Shown here: positions 25,988-34,157 of the stretch, in pieces
Numbering within the stretch: the first letter of the stretch is position 1
How the letters are laid out: every line of letters begins with the position of its first letter
Assembly (NCBI RefSeq): GCF_008806325.1
Contig: NZ_WACR01000001.1
Coordinates: forward strand, 62,001-126,000
Direction of reading: 5' to 3'
Origin: Salibacter halophilus
GTDB taxonomy: Bacteria > Bacteroidota > Bacteroidia > Flavobacteriales_G > Salibacteraceae
DNA: 64,000 nucleotides
The notes under the pieces: model-generated
Seen by the model: only the letters and a program-made list of their open reading frames with translations
The model's database searches: none
What the model was told of the DNA's origin: nothing
Program-made: the position numbers and the translations under genes

Positions 25988-26190
25988 ACCTTAATGATTC
26001 TACATGTCTTAATGGTTTTAAAAGCTAAACATTAAGTAATTAAGGTTCATTAAGAGGATTCTTCGAAATAGGGGGAAATAGACCCTCCCTTTTGGTCGAG
26101 CGAAATAAGGAGATATAGGTATTTCTCATAATAAATAAGGGTTGATGATTTCAACCAAAAAAAAATAAATAATTCCCTTTTGTCTTATCT

Positions 26191-26227
26191 AAGACCTGAA
26201 ACAGGTTTTGGAAACCTGTCAGGTCTT
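26191..26227. repeat. Inverted repeat of the AGACCTGACAGGTTT type
   Basis: AGACCTGAAACAGGTTT and AAACCTGTCAGGTCT pair over 15 bp with a two-base bulge and a TGG loop. Similar AGGTTT/AAACCT palindromes are, to my knowledge, scattered through many Bacteroidota genomes as terminator-like or MITE-like elements. It lies between the UbiA gene and hicA and may mark an insertion boundary. Confidence 0.75.
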
Positions 26228-26317
26228 TACTCAGTTGCTTTTTTATACATTTCTTCTACCACACTCAAATTTTAAAAGTTGAAAGCCACCATTATTTATG
26301 GAAAGTAAATAATTATT

Positions 26318-26325
26318 TACTTTTG
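26318..26325 (+). promoter_or_regulatory. Putative -7 element of the hicAB operon
   Basis: TACTTTTG matching TAnnTTTG, 20 bp before the hicA ATG. There is no clear TTG at -33. Confidence 0.45.
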
Positions 26326-26344
26326 TAAGGAGTTAGTATTACAG

Positions 26345-26533
26345 ATGAAGTGTTCAAAGCTATATCGTATTCTGACAAAAGATGGTTGGTACCCCTACTC
26401 TCAAAAAGGATCTCATGTGAAAATGAAGCATGAAACAAAACCTGGAATTATTATATTTCCGAACCACGGCAGTAAAGAAATTGGAAAAGGATTAGAGAAA
26501 AAAATATTAAAAGACGCAGGCATCAATAAGTAA
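26345..26533 (+). CDS. hicA: HicA-type mRNA interferase toxin
   Basis: 62 residues. Motifs LTKDGWYPYSQKGSHVKM and IIFPNHG match the double-stranded RNA-binding-like HicA fold; the His in GSH is the catalytic residue. It would cleave mRNA when free. It is 4 bp upstream of the hicB-like gene, the usual order. Confidence 0.88.
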   Translation: MKCSKLYRILTKDGWYPYSQKGSHVKMKHETKPGIIIFPNHGSKEIGKGLEKKILKDAGINK

Positions 26534-26537
26534 TAGC

Positions 26538-26939
26538 ATGAGGAGGAAAAAAGAAATAATAATGACAGTTGAAAAAACTGATACGGGTTTTTCAGCATTC
26601 TCTAATGACTATCCCATTTTCACAACCGGTGAGAATGTTCCTGAATTGATGAATAATGCATTTGAGGCTGCAGAATTGTACTTTGAAGATGAGGATATCA
26701 AGTTAGGTCATGAAGACATCAAATTTGAGATTGATTTCCAACAATTTTTTCAATTCTACAGAGTGTTAAATGCAAAGTATCTCGCTCAAAAGATAGGTAT
26801 GAATGCTACCCTGCTTTCTCAATATGTACAGGGACATAAAAAACCATCAGAAAAACAAACAGAAAAAATTTTAAAAGGAATTCATGACATTGGCCAGGAA
26901 TTATCAGGAATAAACCTGCTCCACAAAGTTAGAAAGTAG
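26538..26939 (+). CDS. hicB: HicB-type antitoxin with HTH domain
   Basis: 133 residues. The N-terminal half (MTVEKTDTGFSAFSNDYPIFTTG, then a helix) is the partial RNase H-like HicB fold. The C-terminal half (NAKYLAQKIGMNATLLSQYVQGHKKPS) is a helix-turn-helix that should bind the operon promoter. The first eight residues are basic (MRRKKEII) and an internal ATG eight codons in is a possible alternative start. It neutralises the HicA-like toxin. Confidence 0.85.
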   Translation: MRRKKEIIMTVEKTDTGFSAFSNDYPIFTTGENVPELMNNAFEAAELYFEDEDIKLGHEDIKFEIDFQQFFQFYRVLNAKYLAQKIGMNATLLSQYVQGHKKPSEKQTEKILKGIHDIGQELSGINLLHKVRK

Positions 26940-26954
26940 TCATTCTTAAGTAAT

Positions 26955-27311
26955 ATGAATTTAGCACCTATTAGAAATGAACAGGATTATCAAATTGCCC
27001 TCAACAGGCTCGAGGAAATTTTTGATGCTAAAAAAGGAACTGAGGAAGGTGATGAACTGGAAATTCTTTCCATACTCATCGATAAGTATGAAAATGAAAA
27101 CTTCCCTATTGAAATGCCTGATCCAATTGAGGCTATTAAATTCAGAATGGAGCAATTGGGAATTAAGCAGAAGGATCTAGCTGAAATAATAGGATTCAAA
27201 AGCAGGGTCAGTGAAATTCTCAGCAAGAAGCGAAAACTAACTTTGAAAATGATCAGAAAACTCAATACGGCACTCCACATTCCCACTGATGTTTTAATAC
27301 AGGACTATTAA
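26955..27311 (+). CDS. HigA-like HTH antitoxin/regulator
   Basis: 118 residues, 15 bp after hicB. The N-terminal EDYQIALNRLEEIFDAKKGTEEGDELE block and the XRE helix-turn-helix (KQKDLAEIIGFKSRVSEILSKKRKLT) match the HigA subfamily associated with HigB mRNA interferases. No HigB gene is next to it, so it is either an orphan antitoxin or a third regulator captured by the HicAB operon. Confidence 0.8.
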   Translation: MNLAPIRNEQDYQIALNRLEEIFDAKKGTEEGDELEILSILIDKYENENFPIEMPDPIEAIKFRMEQLGIKQKDLAEIIGFKSRVSEILSKKRKLTLKMIRKLNTALHIPTDVLIQDY

Positions 27312-27352
27312 TCAGATTAAATTTTCAACTCTTACTTTTCATGTAATATTTT

Positions 27353-27387
27353 AACACCATAATCGGCAAATTACCGATTAAGGTGTT
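27353..27387 (+). terminator. Rho-independent terminator of the toxin-antitoxin operon
   Basis: AACACCATAATCGG and CCGATTAAGGTGTT pair over 13 of 14 positions around a 7-base loop, followed by TTTT. It lies 42 bp after the HigA-like stop codon. Confidence 0.75.
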
Positions 27388-27551
27388 TTAAAATTACAGT
27401 TTTGATTCTTTCTTTTTGTTTTTTAAAACACCATATCTCGGCTCCGCTCGATAGACGGGAAGCTTTTTGTCAATCTTTTTTTCTTGACCTCGACCTCAGC
27501 CCTCCCTAAACATTAAACTCTCAAACTTTAAACAAAAAGACATTATTCCCA

Positions 27552-27559
27552 TACTTTTG
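27552..27559 (+). promoter_or_regulatory. Putative -7 element of maf
   Basis: TACTTTTG fits TAnnTTTG and lies 30 bp before the maf ATG, giving a normal leader length. It is needed here because the toxin-antitoxin insert separates maf from its usual upstream operon. Confidence 0.5.
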
Positions 27560-27588
27560 GCGCAACTCAAAATTTCTCTAAACAAGCA

Positions 27589-28161
27589 ATGTTCAACAAC
27601 TACAACATCATTTTGGCGAGTGGATCTCCGCGCAGAAAGGAACTGCTGGAAAAGATGGATATCGCTTTCGAGCAAACGTCTCTCGATATCGATGAGTCAT
27701 TTCCGCATGAATTGCCGGCCAATGAGGTGGCAGAATACCTGGCGGTGGAAAAGTCGATGGCTTTCCGGGATCTGACCGAAAAGGAGATTCTGATTACGGC
27801 CGATACTACGGTGATTCATCAAAACAAGGTGCTCAACAAGGCGGCTGACAAAGCTGAAGCGCGCGAAATGCTGGAAAGGTTATCGGGTAGTGAACACGAA
27901 GTGGTGAGCGGAGTTTGTGTGCGCACACGGGACAAAAAGATCTCGTTTTCTTCCACTACAAGTGTGAAATTTCACGAACTCACAGATGCGGAAATCGAAC
28001 ACTACATTGAACGGTATGAGCCGTTTGACAAAGCGGGTGCTTACGGCATCCAGGAATGGATCGGGTTGATAGGCATTGAGGAGATTGAAGGTTCGTACTT
28101 CACGGTGATGGGTTTACCAACTTTTGACCTCTACGGGGCGCTCAAAGAAATCACGAGCTGA
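27589..28161 (+). CDS. maf: Maf nucleotide pyrophosphatase
   Basis: 190 residues. IILASGSPRRKELL is the Maf phosphate-binding loop, ITADTTVIHQNKVLNK holds the catalytic Asp and Lys, and YEPFDKAGAYGIQEWIG is the C-terminal signature. The family hydrolyses dTTP/UTP or modified nucleotides to monophosphates. Its stop overlaps the convergent MutS-like gene by 11 bp. Confidence 0.92.
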   Translation: MFNNYNIILASGSPRRKELLEKMDIAFEQTSLDIDESFPHELPANEVAEYLAVEKSMAFRDLTEKEILITADTTVIHQNKVLNKAADKAEAREMLERLSGSEHEVVSGVCVRTRDKKISFSSTTSVKFHELTDAEIEHYIERYEPFDKAGAYGIQEWIGLIGIEEIEGSYFTVMGLPTFDLYGALKEITS

Positions 28162-29914
28162 CCTTATTCACCAACCCCATTTTTTCGAGTAAGAAGGAAG
28201 CATTCATGTTCTGGCAAACACCATCGCGGAGTTTGTAATCGAACTGTAGCTGGTCGTTGACGAACTCTACTTCAAAACTCTTGTTCACGATTTTTTGCAG
28301 GTGTTTTCCTTCCAGTTCGCACAGGCTGAGATCGTGCGTGGCGATGATTCCGCGCGAGTTGTACGACAGCAGTTTTTCCAAAAATGCCTCGCTCCCTTTC
28401 GCCTTATCGGCCGAGTTCGTTCCCTTGAGGATCTCATCCAGAATGATGAACAATTCCTGCCCTTTGTCAAGACTTTCCACAACAGCTTTGAGGCGTTTCA
28501 GTTCGGCAAAGAAATACGACTCGTGCTCTGCGAGTGAATCCTCTGTACGCATACTGGTAAACAGTGGTACGGGCCTGAATGCGAGCTCTTTCGCCACAAC
28601 GGGCGCTCCCAACATCCCGAGGACCATGTTGCTGGCAATGGTGCGCAAAAACGTACTCTTCCCGGCCATGTTGGCTCCTGTCACAATAGCGAATTGCTGA
28701 CTGTTGACGAGTGAAAAATCGCTGGAAACGCGTTCGTTATCAGGAATGAGCGGGTGACCGAGTTGCTTTGCTTCAAATCCGGTATCGGTCAGAGCCGGGT
28801 AAACGAATGATTCATTACGCATTGCAAAAGCTGCGATGCCGTTGTACGCGTCAAAATCGGTGACGGCTGTGAGCCAATCGCTGAGTGATGCGGCATTGTC
28901 GCAGTGCCAGTTGGCCAATCGGTGGATCAACAAAAAATCCCACAGAAAAAATCCGTTGAGTACGGTTCCCACGATCAGGTTGGCGCGGCTCTCCACGAGA
29001 TCGGTGATCTTTGAGAGTTTTTGCAAACGGTCAGAGCCCGAACCAGCAGGCATTTTGACTACTTTGCTATCGGTTCGGTTTTGTTCGAGTATCTCGATTG
29101 CTTGCTTTACAGCACTTAAATCGGAGACGAAATCGGTGAGGTCGCTGAATTTTGGGTTGTTCGTTTTGTACTGGCTCCCCACGATCATCATCCCGAGGAG
29201 AAACCAGTAGAGTGAATACACTTCAGGGATCTGACCAATAATGCTGAGAATTGCCACGATGAGTGATCCCACAGAAAAGATGATCATGAGCGGCAGGTAC
29301 CAGCTCGTTGATTTGATGCTCTCCCCGATCCAGCTTTTCAGTGAATCGTATTTTTTGGTGCTCAGCTCAGCCGATTTGAGGTGCGCAAAAAAGGCTGAAC
29401 GCATCTCGTGCTTTGGGGCGTATTCTTTGATGAACGACTGCCGGCCTGCTACATCGTTTGGCTCTGACCGAAAATTCATCAATAATTCCTGCAACCTCAA
29501 CTTGCCTTGTTCACTGGCCGAGGCGTTGAGTAAGGCAAACAGCGATTTTTGACCAAAGAGGTCGAGATCGGCTGCGTAAGGATGATCGAGTGAAATGGAT
29601 TTTACGGGTTTGCCATCGGTTTGTTGAAAGTTGTGTTCCAGGAGATCGAGTTCTCGCTGGTTGTAGCGGATGAGTTCTTCAGCAAATGTGATTCTGCGCC
29701 TTAGTTTTTCATCCACTTTCACGAGGGCAAAAAAGCCGATGAGCAGCAATAGGCCAACGGGAATGGTGGCTGCGCTGTACCACGAAAAGTACATCCACAA
29801 GACGAGTGCGATAAATATAAGGAGCCGGGACAGGGAGACGAATCGTTTGCGTTTGCGGTGACTGGCAATATGTGCCTGTGCTTTTTGAACTTGTTCGCGG
29901 TAGTTTTGTTTCAT
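28151..29914 (-). CDS. Membrane-anchored MutS-family ATPase
   Basis: 587 residues. Two membrane helices lie at about residues 25-62. The middle is the MutS lever/core region (SLDHPYAADLDLFG onward) with another hydrophobic pair at about 203-250. The C-terminal ATPase has Walker A TGANMAGKSTFLRTI (about residue 412), Walker B FIILDEILKGTNS and the H-loop ATHDLSL. The N-terminal mismatch-recognition domain of MutS is missing. It is probably not classical mismatch repair. Four window-wide 10-mers lie in it. Confidence 0.85.
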   Translation of the reverse strand: MKQNYREQVQKAQAHIASHRKRKRFVSLSRLLIFIALVLWMYFSWYSAATIPVGLLLLIGFFALVKVDEKLRRRITFAEELIRYNQRELDLLEHNFQQTDGKPVKSISLDHPYAADLDLFGQKSLFALLNASASEQGKLRLQELLMNFRSEPNDVAGRQSFIKEYAPKHEMRSAFFAHLKSAELSTKKYDSLKSWIGESIKSTSWYLPLMIIFSVGSLIVAILSIIGQIPEVYSLYWFLLGMMIVGSQYKTNNPKFSDLTDFVSDLSAVKQAIEILEQNRTDSKVVKMPAGSGSDRLQKLSKITDLVESRANLIVGTVLNGFFLWDFLLIHRLANWHCDNAASLSDWLTAVTDFDAYNGIAAFAMRNESFVYPALTDTGFEAKQLGHPLIPDNERVSSDFSLVNSQQFAIVTGANMAGKSTFLRTIASNMVLGMLGAPVVAKELAFRPVPLFTSMRTEDSLAEHESYFFAELKRLKAVVESLDKGQELFIILDEILKGTNSADKAKGSEAFLEKLLSYNSRGIIATHDLSLCELEGKHLQKIVNKSFEVEFVNDQLQFDYKLRDGVCQNMNASFLLEKMGLVNKVSS

Positions 29915-29998
29915 GTATTCATCATTACTTCATCACAAAAATGAGATAAGTTCTGTCGCTACAAAGATGCTTTTACGAAAATTTAACTTTTAACGCGA

Positions 29999-30028
29999 TT
30001 GTTATTTATATGTATATACATACATTTG
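29999..30028 (+). promoter_or_regulatory. Putative promoter of the YceI gene
   Basis: TTG at 29999-30001 and TACATTTG at 30021-30028, separated by 19 bp, match the Bacteroidota -33/-7 pattern. The start codon is 29 bp further on. Confidence 0.6.
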
Positions 30029-30056
30029 TAATCTCATTAATTAAACTAAAGACAAA

Positions 30057-30656
30057 ATGAAAAAATTAGCACTGACATTAAGTATGGCCGCTTTTGCGCT
30101 TACAACATTTGCGGGCGGACCTGCTAAGAAAGAAGCGAAGATCAACACTGAGGAGAGTAAACTACAGTGGATTGGCGAGAAGGTAACCGGAACGCACAAC
30201 GGAATTGTAAAAATTGAAGAGGGAACGCTTGAAGTTGCAGACGGCAACCTCACTGGCGGAACTGTAAAAGTTGACATGCGCACGATTGAAGTGCACGATT
30301 TGGAAGGTGAATACAAAGGCAAGTTGGAAGGTCACCTGAAGAGTGAAGACTTCTTCTCTGCCGAGAAACACCAGTACGTGACTTTTAAGATCAATAAGTC
30401 TGTAGAGAAAGATTTGGAAGACGGTAATACGCACATGGTAACTGGTGATTTAACGATTAAGGGAATTACGAAAGAAATTTCTTTCCCTGCTCGTATCACG
30501 ATGGAAGAAGGAACATTGAAAGCTTACGCGAGTTTTGAATTGGACAGAACGAAATGGAAAATCAAATACGGATCTGGCTCATTTTTCGATGACCTTGGCG
30601 ACAAAACAATTTACGATGATTTCCAGGTGAAATTCAACATCACCGCTTCAATGTAA
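30057..30656 (+). CDS. YceI-family periplasmic protein
   Basis: 199 residues with a signal peptide (LTLSMAAFALTTFAGG). The YceI lipocalin-like barrel follows: KLQWIGEKVTGTHNG, VDMRTIEVHDL, LKSEDFFSAEKHQYVTF and the C-terminal ELDRTKWKIKYGSGSFFDDLGD. Members bind polyisoprenoids or other amphiphiles in the periplasm. The gene has its own promoter and a strong terminator, so it is monocistronic. Confidence 0.93.
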   Translation: MKKLALTLSMAAFALTTFAGGPAKKEAKINTEESKLQWIGEKVTGTHNGIVKIEEGTLEVADGNLTGGTVKVDMRTIEVHDLEGEYKGKLEGHLKSEDFFSAEKHQYVTFKINKSVEKDLEDGNTHMVTGDLTIKGITKEISFPARITMEEGTLKAYASFELDRTKWKIKYGSGSFFDDLGDKTIYDDFQVKFNITASM

Positions 30657-30692
30657 GATACTGAAGACTTTTTTAGAGTTAGGATAAATGGG

Positions 30693-30716
30693 AAGACCAC
30701 CTGGAAGGGTGGTCTT
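30693..30716 (+). terminator. Rho-independent terminator after the YceI gene
   Basis: AAGACCACC and GGTGGTCTT around TGGAAG, followed by TTTTTAATTTTT. The T-tract overlaps the last codons of the small minus-strand gene at 30718. Confidence 0.88.
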
Positions 30717-30717
30717 T

Positions 30718-30867
30718 TTAATTTTTACAGCCTCTTTTTTCACAAGTTAATCTTTCACTTGTGTTTACCCAGTGACTGGGATTATCATTAGTATCAAATC
30801 CACATCCTGTGGTTCCACCTTTTTGTCCTTTATGGACTTCTCCTGTAGGTTTATGTTTTACTGCCAT
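30718..30867 (-). CDS. 49-residue Cys/Gly-rich small protein
   Basis: A complete frame from ATG 30867 to TAA 30718. The product is basic, with HKPTGEVHKGQKGG followed by TGCGFDTNDNP, then SHWVNTSERLTCEKRGCKN. Three Cys (GC, TC, GC) could form a minimal metal site or disulfides. It is transcribed like the next two small genes and the ABC-3C genes upstream. Composition looks coding (acidic/basic balance, Trp, regular codon use), but it is short. Function unknown. Confidence 0.55.
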   Translation of the reverse strand: MAVKHKPTGEVHKGQKGGTTGCGFDTNDNPSHWVNTSERLTCEKRGCKN

Positions 30868-30942
30868 AATTAATGATTTTTAGAAATTTAATTTGCTTAA
30901 AGATAAATAATAAGATTTTATAGCCAAAGAATCAATATTCAA

Positions 30943-31365
30943 TTACTTAGGTAAATCCTCCTCCAAAACATAAATACTATCTTCGATTTTCACATAATCA
31001 TTTCTACTTTTAAAGTAAAAGTAAAACCTAGTTGTATCATATTTACCGTTGTAAGCCTTATGAGTTTTCTTAACCAAGTCCTTTGATACTGCAAATTGAT
31101 AAATAATCTTTGAGCCAACAATTCCCTCTAAAATTATCATGTTATCTACAGTAAAGCTTTTAGAACTCCCTTCCCTTGATTTTGCTATAAGCTTTATTGT
31201 CCCTTTTTGATTAATTGATATCTTTTCTACTTCTTTTGGACACTTTAATCCCTCAGACCAATTATCTTTCCAATTACCGTCACTTCCCTTACCAAAATGA
31301 TATTCATCAGCATATTCTTTATTAAAATCCGGATTTTGCTGTTTAAATGTCACAAATAATCTCAT
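30943..31365 (-). CDS. Hypothetical protein
   Basis: 140 residues, basic, no leader or membrane helix. The order of strands (TIKLIAKSREGSSKSFTV, MIILEGIVGSKIIYQFAVSKD, RFYFYFKSRNDYVKIEDSIYVL) predicts a beta-rich fold. It lies 22 bp downstream of the zinc-ribbon gene and is probably co-transcribed with it. I do not recognise the family. Its place next to the ABC-3C genes suggests cargo of the same island. Confidence 0.55.
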   Translation of the reverse strand: MRLFVTFKQQNPDFNKEYADEYHFGKGSDGNWKDNWSEGLKCPKEVEKISINQKGTIKLIAKSREGSSKSFTVDNMIILEGIVGSKIIYQFAVSKDLVKKTHKAYNGKYDTTRFYFYFKSRNDYVKIEDSIYVLEEDLPK

Positions 31366-31387
31366 GATGAAATTTTCAATCTAAATT

Positions 31388-31618
31388 TTATTTTTTCACT
31401 GTAATCCAATCAATAATAGTCCCATCACAATCTGGAGCATTTGGACAACTGATATACTCATCTCCATATTTATCTTTAAAAACCTTGAAATCTCCTACAG
31501 TTATTACTTTGCCACAGTGGATACATTCTCTCTTATCAGCAAGATTGGGAGGATTATTACCAAATGGGTAATTCTCGGTTAGATATCTTTGTTTATCATT
31601 AATTTCTATTTCTTTCAT
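31388..31618 (-). CDS. Zinc-ribbon small protein
   Basis: 76 residues. Two Cys pairs, ECIHCGK and SCPNAPDCDG, separated by a short charged segment, make a zinc ribbon; DCDGTIIDW is a recurrent ending of bacterial small zinc-ribbon proteins. No enzymatic domain. It is followed by the 140-residue protein and preceded, about 125 bp away, by the end of the ABC-3C ATPase gene. Confidence 0.65.
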   Translation of the reverse strand: MKEIEINDKQRYLTENYPFGNNPPNLADKRECIHCGKVITVGDFKVFKDKYGDEYISCPNAPDCDGTIIDWITVKK

Positions 31619-31743
31619 GACAATCTAGTTTTTTCTTTGCTGTACTGATGAAATGTGTTTAACATTAAAAAAGTCATATACCTGATAGTCAAGGATCAAT
31701 AACAAGCTTAGATTGCGGAAATCGTTGATTGTCCTATATCTTT

Positions 31744-33678
31744 TTAGTTTTCTATTTTTAAAGTCTTATTAGTTTCTGTATAAAACTCTCCTACACATAA
31801 CTCAGAGTCATTTAATTCTGGTGAAATCATTGATGTTGTAATAATAATCTGGTGATTCACTTCCAACTCCTTTGAGATTTTGACAAGCTCTTCCTGAAAA
31901 CTTTGACTTCGGTCAGGTTGCATACCCTTATCTTCAATATTATCACAAAGAATAAATCTTGGTAGTCGAAAGAATTCTTTCTCCAATGAAGCAAAAAAGA
32001 TTGCAAAACGCACGCTGTTCTTTAAATATACATTGGAACTTTCCGAGAAATTGTTTTCCCCATCTAATGAAAATGTATTTCTGTCGAAATCTAGTTCTAT
32101 TTTGCTGCCCGTTTTAAACTCATCTTGACGCCCCAAATCACTATGCAATAATCTTAAAGCATAAGATTGTATTTTTTGATAGGCACTTTGCAGTCTATTT
32201 CGTTGATGTGATTCTTTGGATTTAATACTGGCAGTTAAAGCTTCAATCTTTGAACGAAGACCTGCGAGTTCCTTTCTCAATACTTCAATTTGTTCTAAGG
32301 CACTTAATTGTTTTATTAAATATTCATTTTTTGATTTGAGCTCACCTTTTTTAATGAGTAAGTCATCAAATTCTTGATTTCTTTGAGTTTTAGTTGTTGA
32401 TAGGGCTTCGTTCAGGTCTTCTTGAAGTGCTCTTACTTTTTGTTCGAGAGTAGGGTAGTTAGATTTAAGTTCAAGAAGTTTGTGTTCTTTCTCTAAATAC
32501 AACTTTTTAGACTCTCTAATTTGATTGTCTATTTCTTGTTGCATTCGTTTTATTTGAGAAGAGCCTTTGTCTTCTGGTAATTGCTGTTTGCAAAGCTCAC
32601 AATGATTTTCATCGATTACAGGTTCGAGAGGTGATAGACAATTTGGACAATGATTCATTTTAAGATCATCAAAAGTTTCTCGAGTTAAAAGAGAATCAGA
32701 TAATGCTGCGGCTCTTTTTTCTAAACTTCTCAAAAAGTCTTTAGAATCAAGCAGCTCAAATTCGTAGTTGTTAATCTGTGATTGAAGAACCGATAATTTT
32801 TTTCGGGTTGCAAGAAGATTAGTTTTAATTGTTACTACTTTCAGTTCCGTCTCTTCGCTTTCACTTTTTAACGTGTCTTCGTTATTCGAAAGCTTTTCTA
32901 GATAATTATCAATACTCTTAACCTGTGTATTGTTTTCTTCAATTAGTGCCTTAATTGTTTCTACATTGGTTTCATTATCACTTGATTTGAAGATTTGTTC
33001 TATTCCTTCAAATTGTTTCTTTTTTACTTCTTGATCTTTTATTGATTCTCTCAACTCAATTTTCTCAGAGTACAAAGTGTCATCATAGACCCCAAATAAC
33101 AAATCTGCGATTGTTTTTCTCGTAATTGACGAATCAAAAGTTTCAGTCATTAAGAGGTCCAATGTCATACTCTTTTGGTCGACATATAACATTCTTAATA
33201 TCTGATGCATAGTTATATTGCTATCAACATCTCCCCTTAGTTCAGGAAATCCAAGTGCAGTAAATAGAGCGTTTGAGAAGCTTTTTTTGCCCGTTGATTC
33301 AACTCGTCTATATGGGAAAATCTGCCACCCTTCACTACCTGCTTTTGATGCTTCTTCATAATTGCCCCAAAAAATTGACATTGGCTGGTTTCCTGATTCA
33401 CTTACCGTTCGCTTTACAGTAATTGGCTCAGAATTGATAAAAATCTCCGCATAAACATCCTTGCAATATAGTGCTGCGGTAGTCCATTTTTTAAAATCAC
33501 CTCCTAAGACAAAAAATATGAAATTACCAATGGTTGATTTCCCTGCACTATTGTTACCACGAATTATGTTTATCCCATCGTGGAAGGTCTCATTATATGC
33601 AACTTTACCGTCATGAGTAAAGATGACGAGTTTATTCAGCTTTAAAAATGGATTATACTGCGTCATACTTGAATTCAA
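31744..33678 (-). CDS. ABC-3C system ATPase (Rad50/SMC-like)
   Basis: 644 residues. Walker A is RGNNSAGKSTI (about residues 41-49). Two long coiled-coil arms (about 205-340 and 370-500) meet at a zinc hook with CPNC and CELC (about 345-365). The Walker B region near residue 577 reads RFILCDNIEDKGMQPDRS, a variant shared by ATPases of ABC three-component conflict systems. It should act on DNA or nucleoprotein as the sensor. Its start overlaps the end of the middle-component gene by 26 bp. Confidence 0.82.
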   Translation of the reverse strand: MNSSMTQYNPFLKLNKLVIFTHDGKVAYNETFHDGINIIRGNNSAGKSTIGNFIFFVLGGDFKKWTTAALYCKDVYAEIFINSEPITVKRTVSESGNQPMSIFWGNYEEASKAGSEGWQIFPYRRVESTGKKSFSNALFTALGFPELRGDVDSNITMHQILRMLYVDQKSMTLDLLMTETFDSSITRKTIADLLFGVYDDTLYSEKIELRESIKDQEVKKKQFEGIEQIFKSSDNETNVETIKALIEENNTQVKSIDNYLEKLSNNEDTLKSESEETELKVVTIKTNLLATRKKLSVLQSQINNYEFELLDSKDFLRSLEKRAAALSDSLLTRETFDDLKMNHCPNCLSPLEPVIDENHCELCKQQLPEDKGSSQIKRMQQEIDNQIRESKKLYLEKEHKLLELKSNYPTLEQKVRALQEDLNEALSTTKTQRNQEFDDLLIKKGELKSKNEYLIKQLSALEQIEVLRKELAGLRSKIEALTASIKSKESHQRNRLQSAYQKIQSYALRLLHSDLGRQDEFKTGSKIELDFDRNTFSLDGENNFSESSNVYLKNSVRFAIFFASLEKEFFRLPRFILCDNIEDKGMQPDRSQSFQEELVKISKELEVNHQIIITTSMISPELNDSELCVGEFYTETNKTLKIEN

Positions 33679-34156
33679 TTAGGTTAGTTTTTACTTTAAG
33701 ACCTAAATGACCATAGAGATTAAGCGATGCAAGCGGTCCTGTTATTAGGGTAAGTAAATTTTGATTTGACTTAAATTCTTCTTGAATCCTAAGAGATAGT
33801 TGCTCAGTTAAAGGAATGTCTGTTCTTTTAATTTTGCCATTCTTGAATTCTCTTGCGTCCAAGAGTGAATAAGATACTAGGGCTTTCATCGCAGAAATTT
33901 GAATTTGCTCCATTTTGAAAAAAAGGCGTTTACGATCTATGACTCTTTCATATTGATTCATTTCTGCTTTCAAGTATTTTCTATATTTCTTGAATCCCCG
34001 AAAGCTTTGTATTTCTAAAAGCTCTGCTGGAAAGGCTAGATAAAAATCAAGAATCCTAAGCTTATCTACTTCCATAATTTGTTCAGTTTTTTCAGTTATT
34101 TGAAGGATTCTGAACATAGTATGGTACAAATCATATGCAGGGCTGTAGATTAACAT
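33653..34156 (-). CDS. ABC-3C middle component
   Basis: 167 residues. The opening IYSPAYDLYHTMFRIL and DKLRILDFYLAFPAELLEI are typical of the family catalogued as middle component 5 (the number is from memory), and the C-terminal part carries the ITGPLASLNLYGHLGLK ending. In these systems the middle component links the ABC ATPase to the effector-bearing subunit. It is only 1 bp downstream of the C-terminal-domain gene and overlaps the ATPase gene, so all are one operon. Confidence 0.75.
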   Translation of the reverse strand: MLIYSPAYDLYHTMFRILQITEKTEQIMEVDKLRILDFYLAFPAELLEIQSFRGFKKYRKYLKAEMNQYERVIDRKRLFFKMEQIQISAMKALVSYSLLDAREFKNGKIKRTDIPLTEQLSLRIQEEFKSNQNLLTLITGPLASLNLYGHLGLKVKTNLIEFKYDAV

Positions 34157-34157
34157 T

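Larger units (their letters stand above)
25988..26344. other. 357-bp spacer at the left edge of the toxin-antitoxin insert
   Basis: No gene seen. It contains the large inverted repeat at 26191-26227 and a TAnnTTTG element at 26318-26325 before hicA. The part near 26060-26150 (GGGGGAAATAGACCC, homopolymer runs) is non-coding. Confidence 0.6.
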
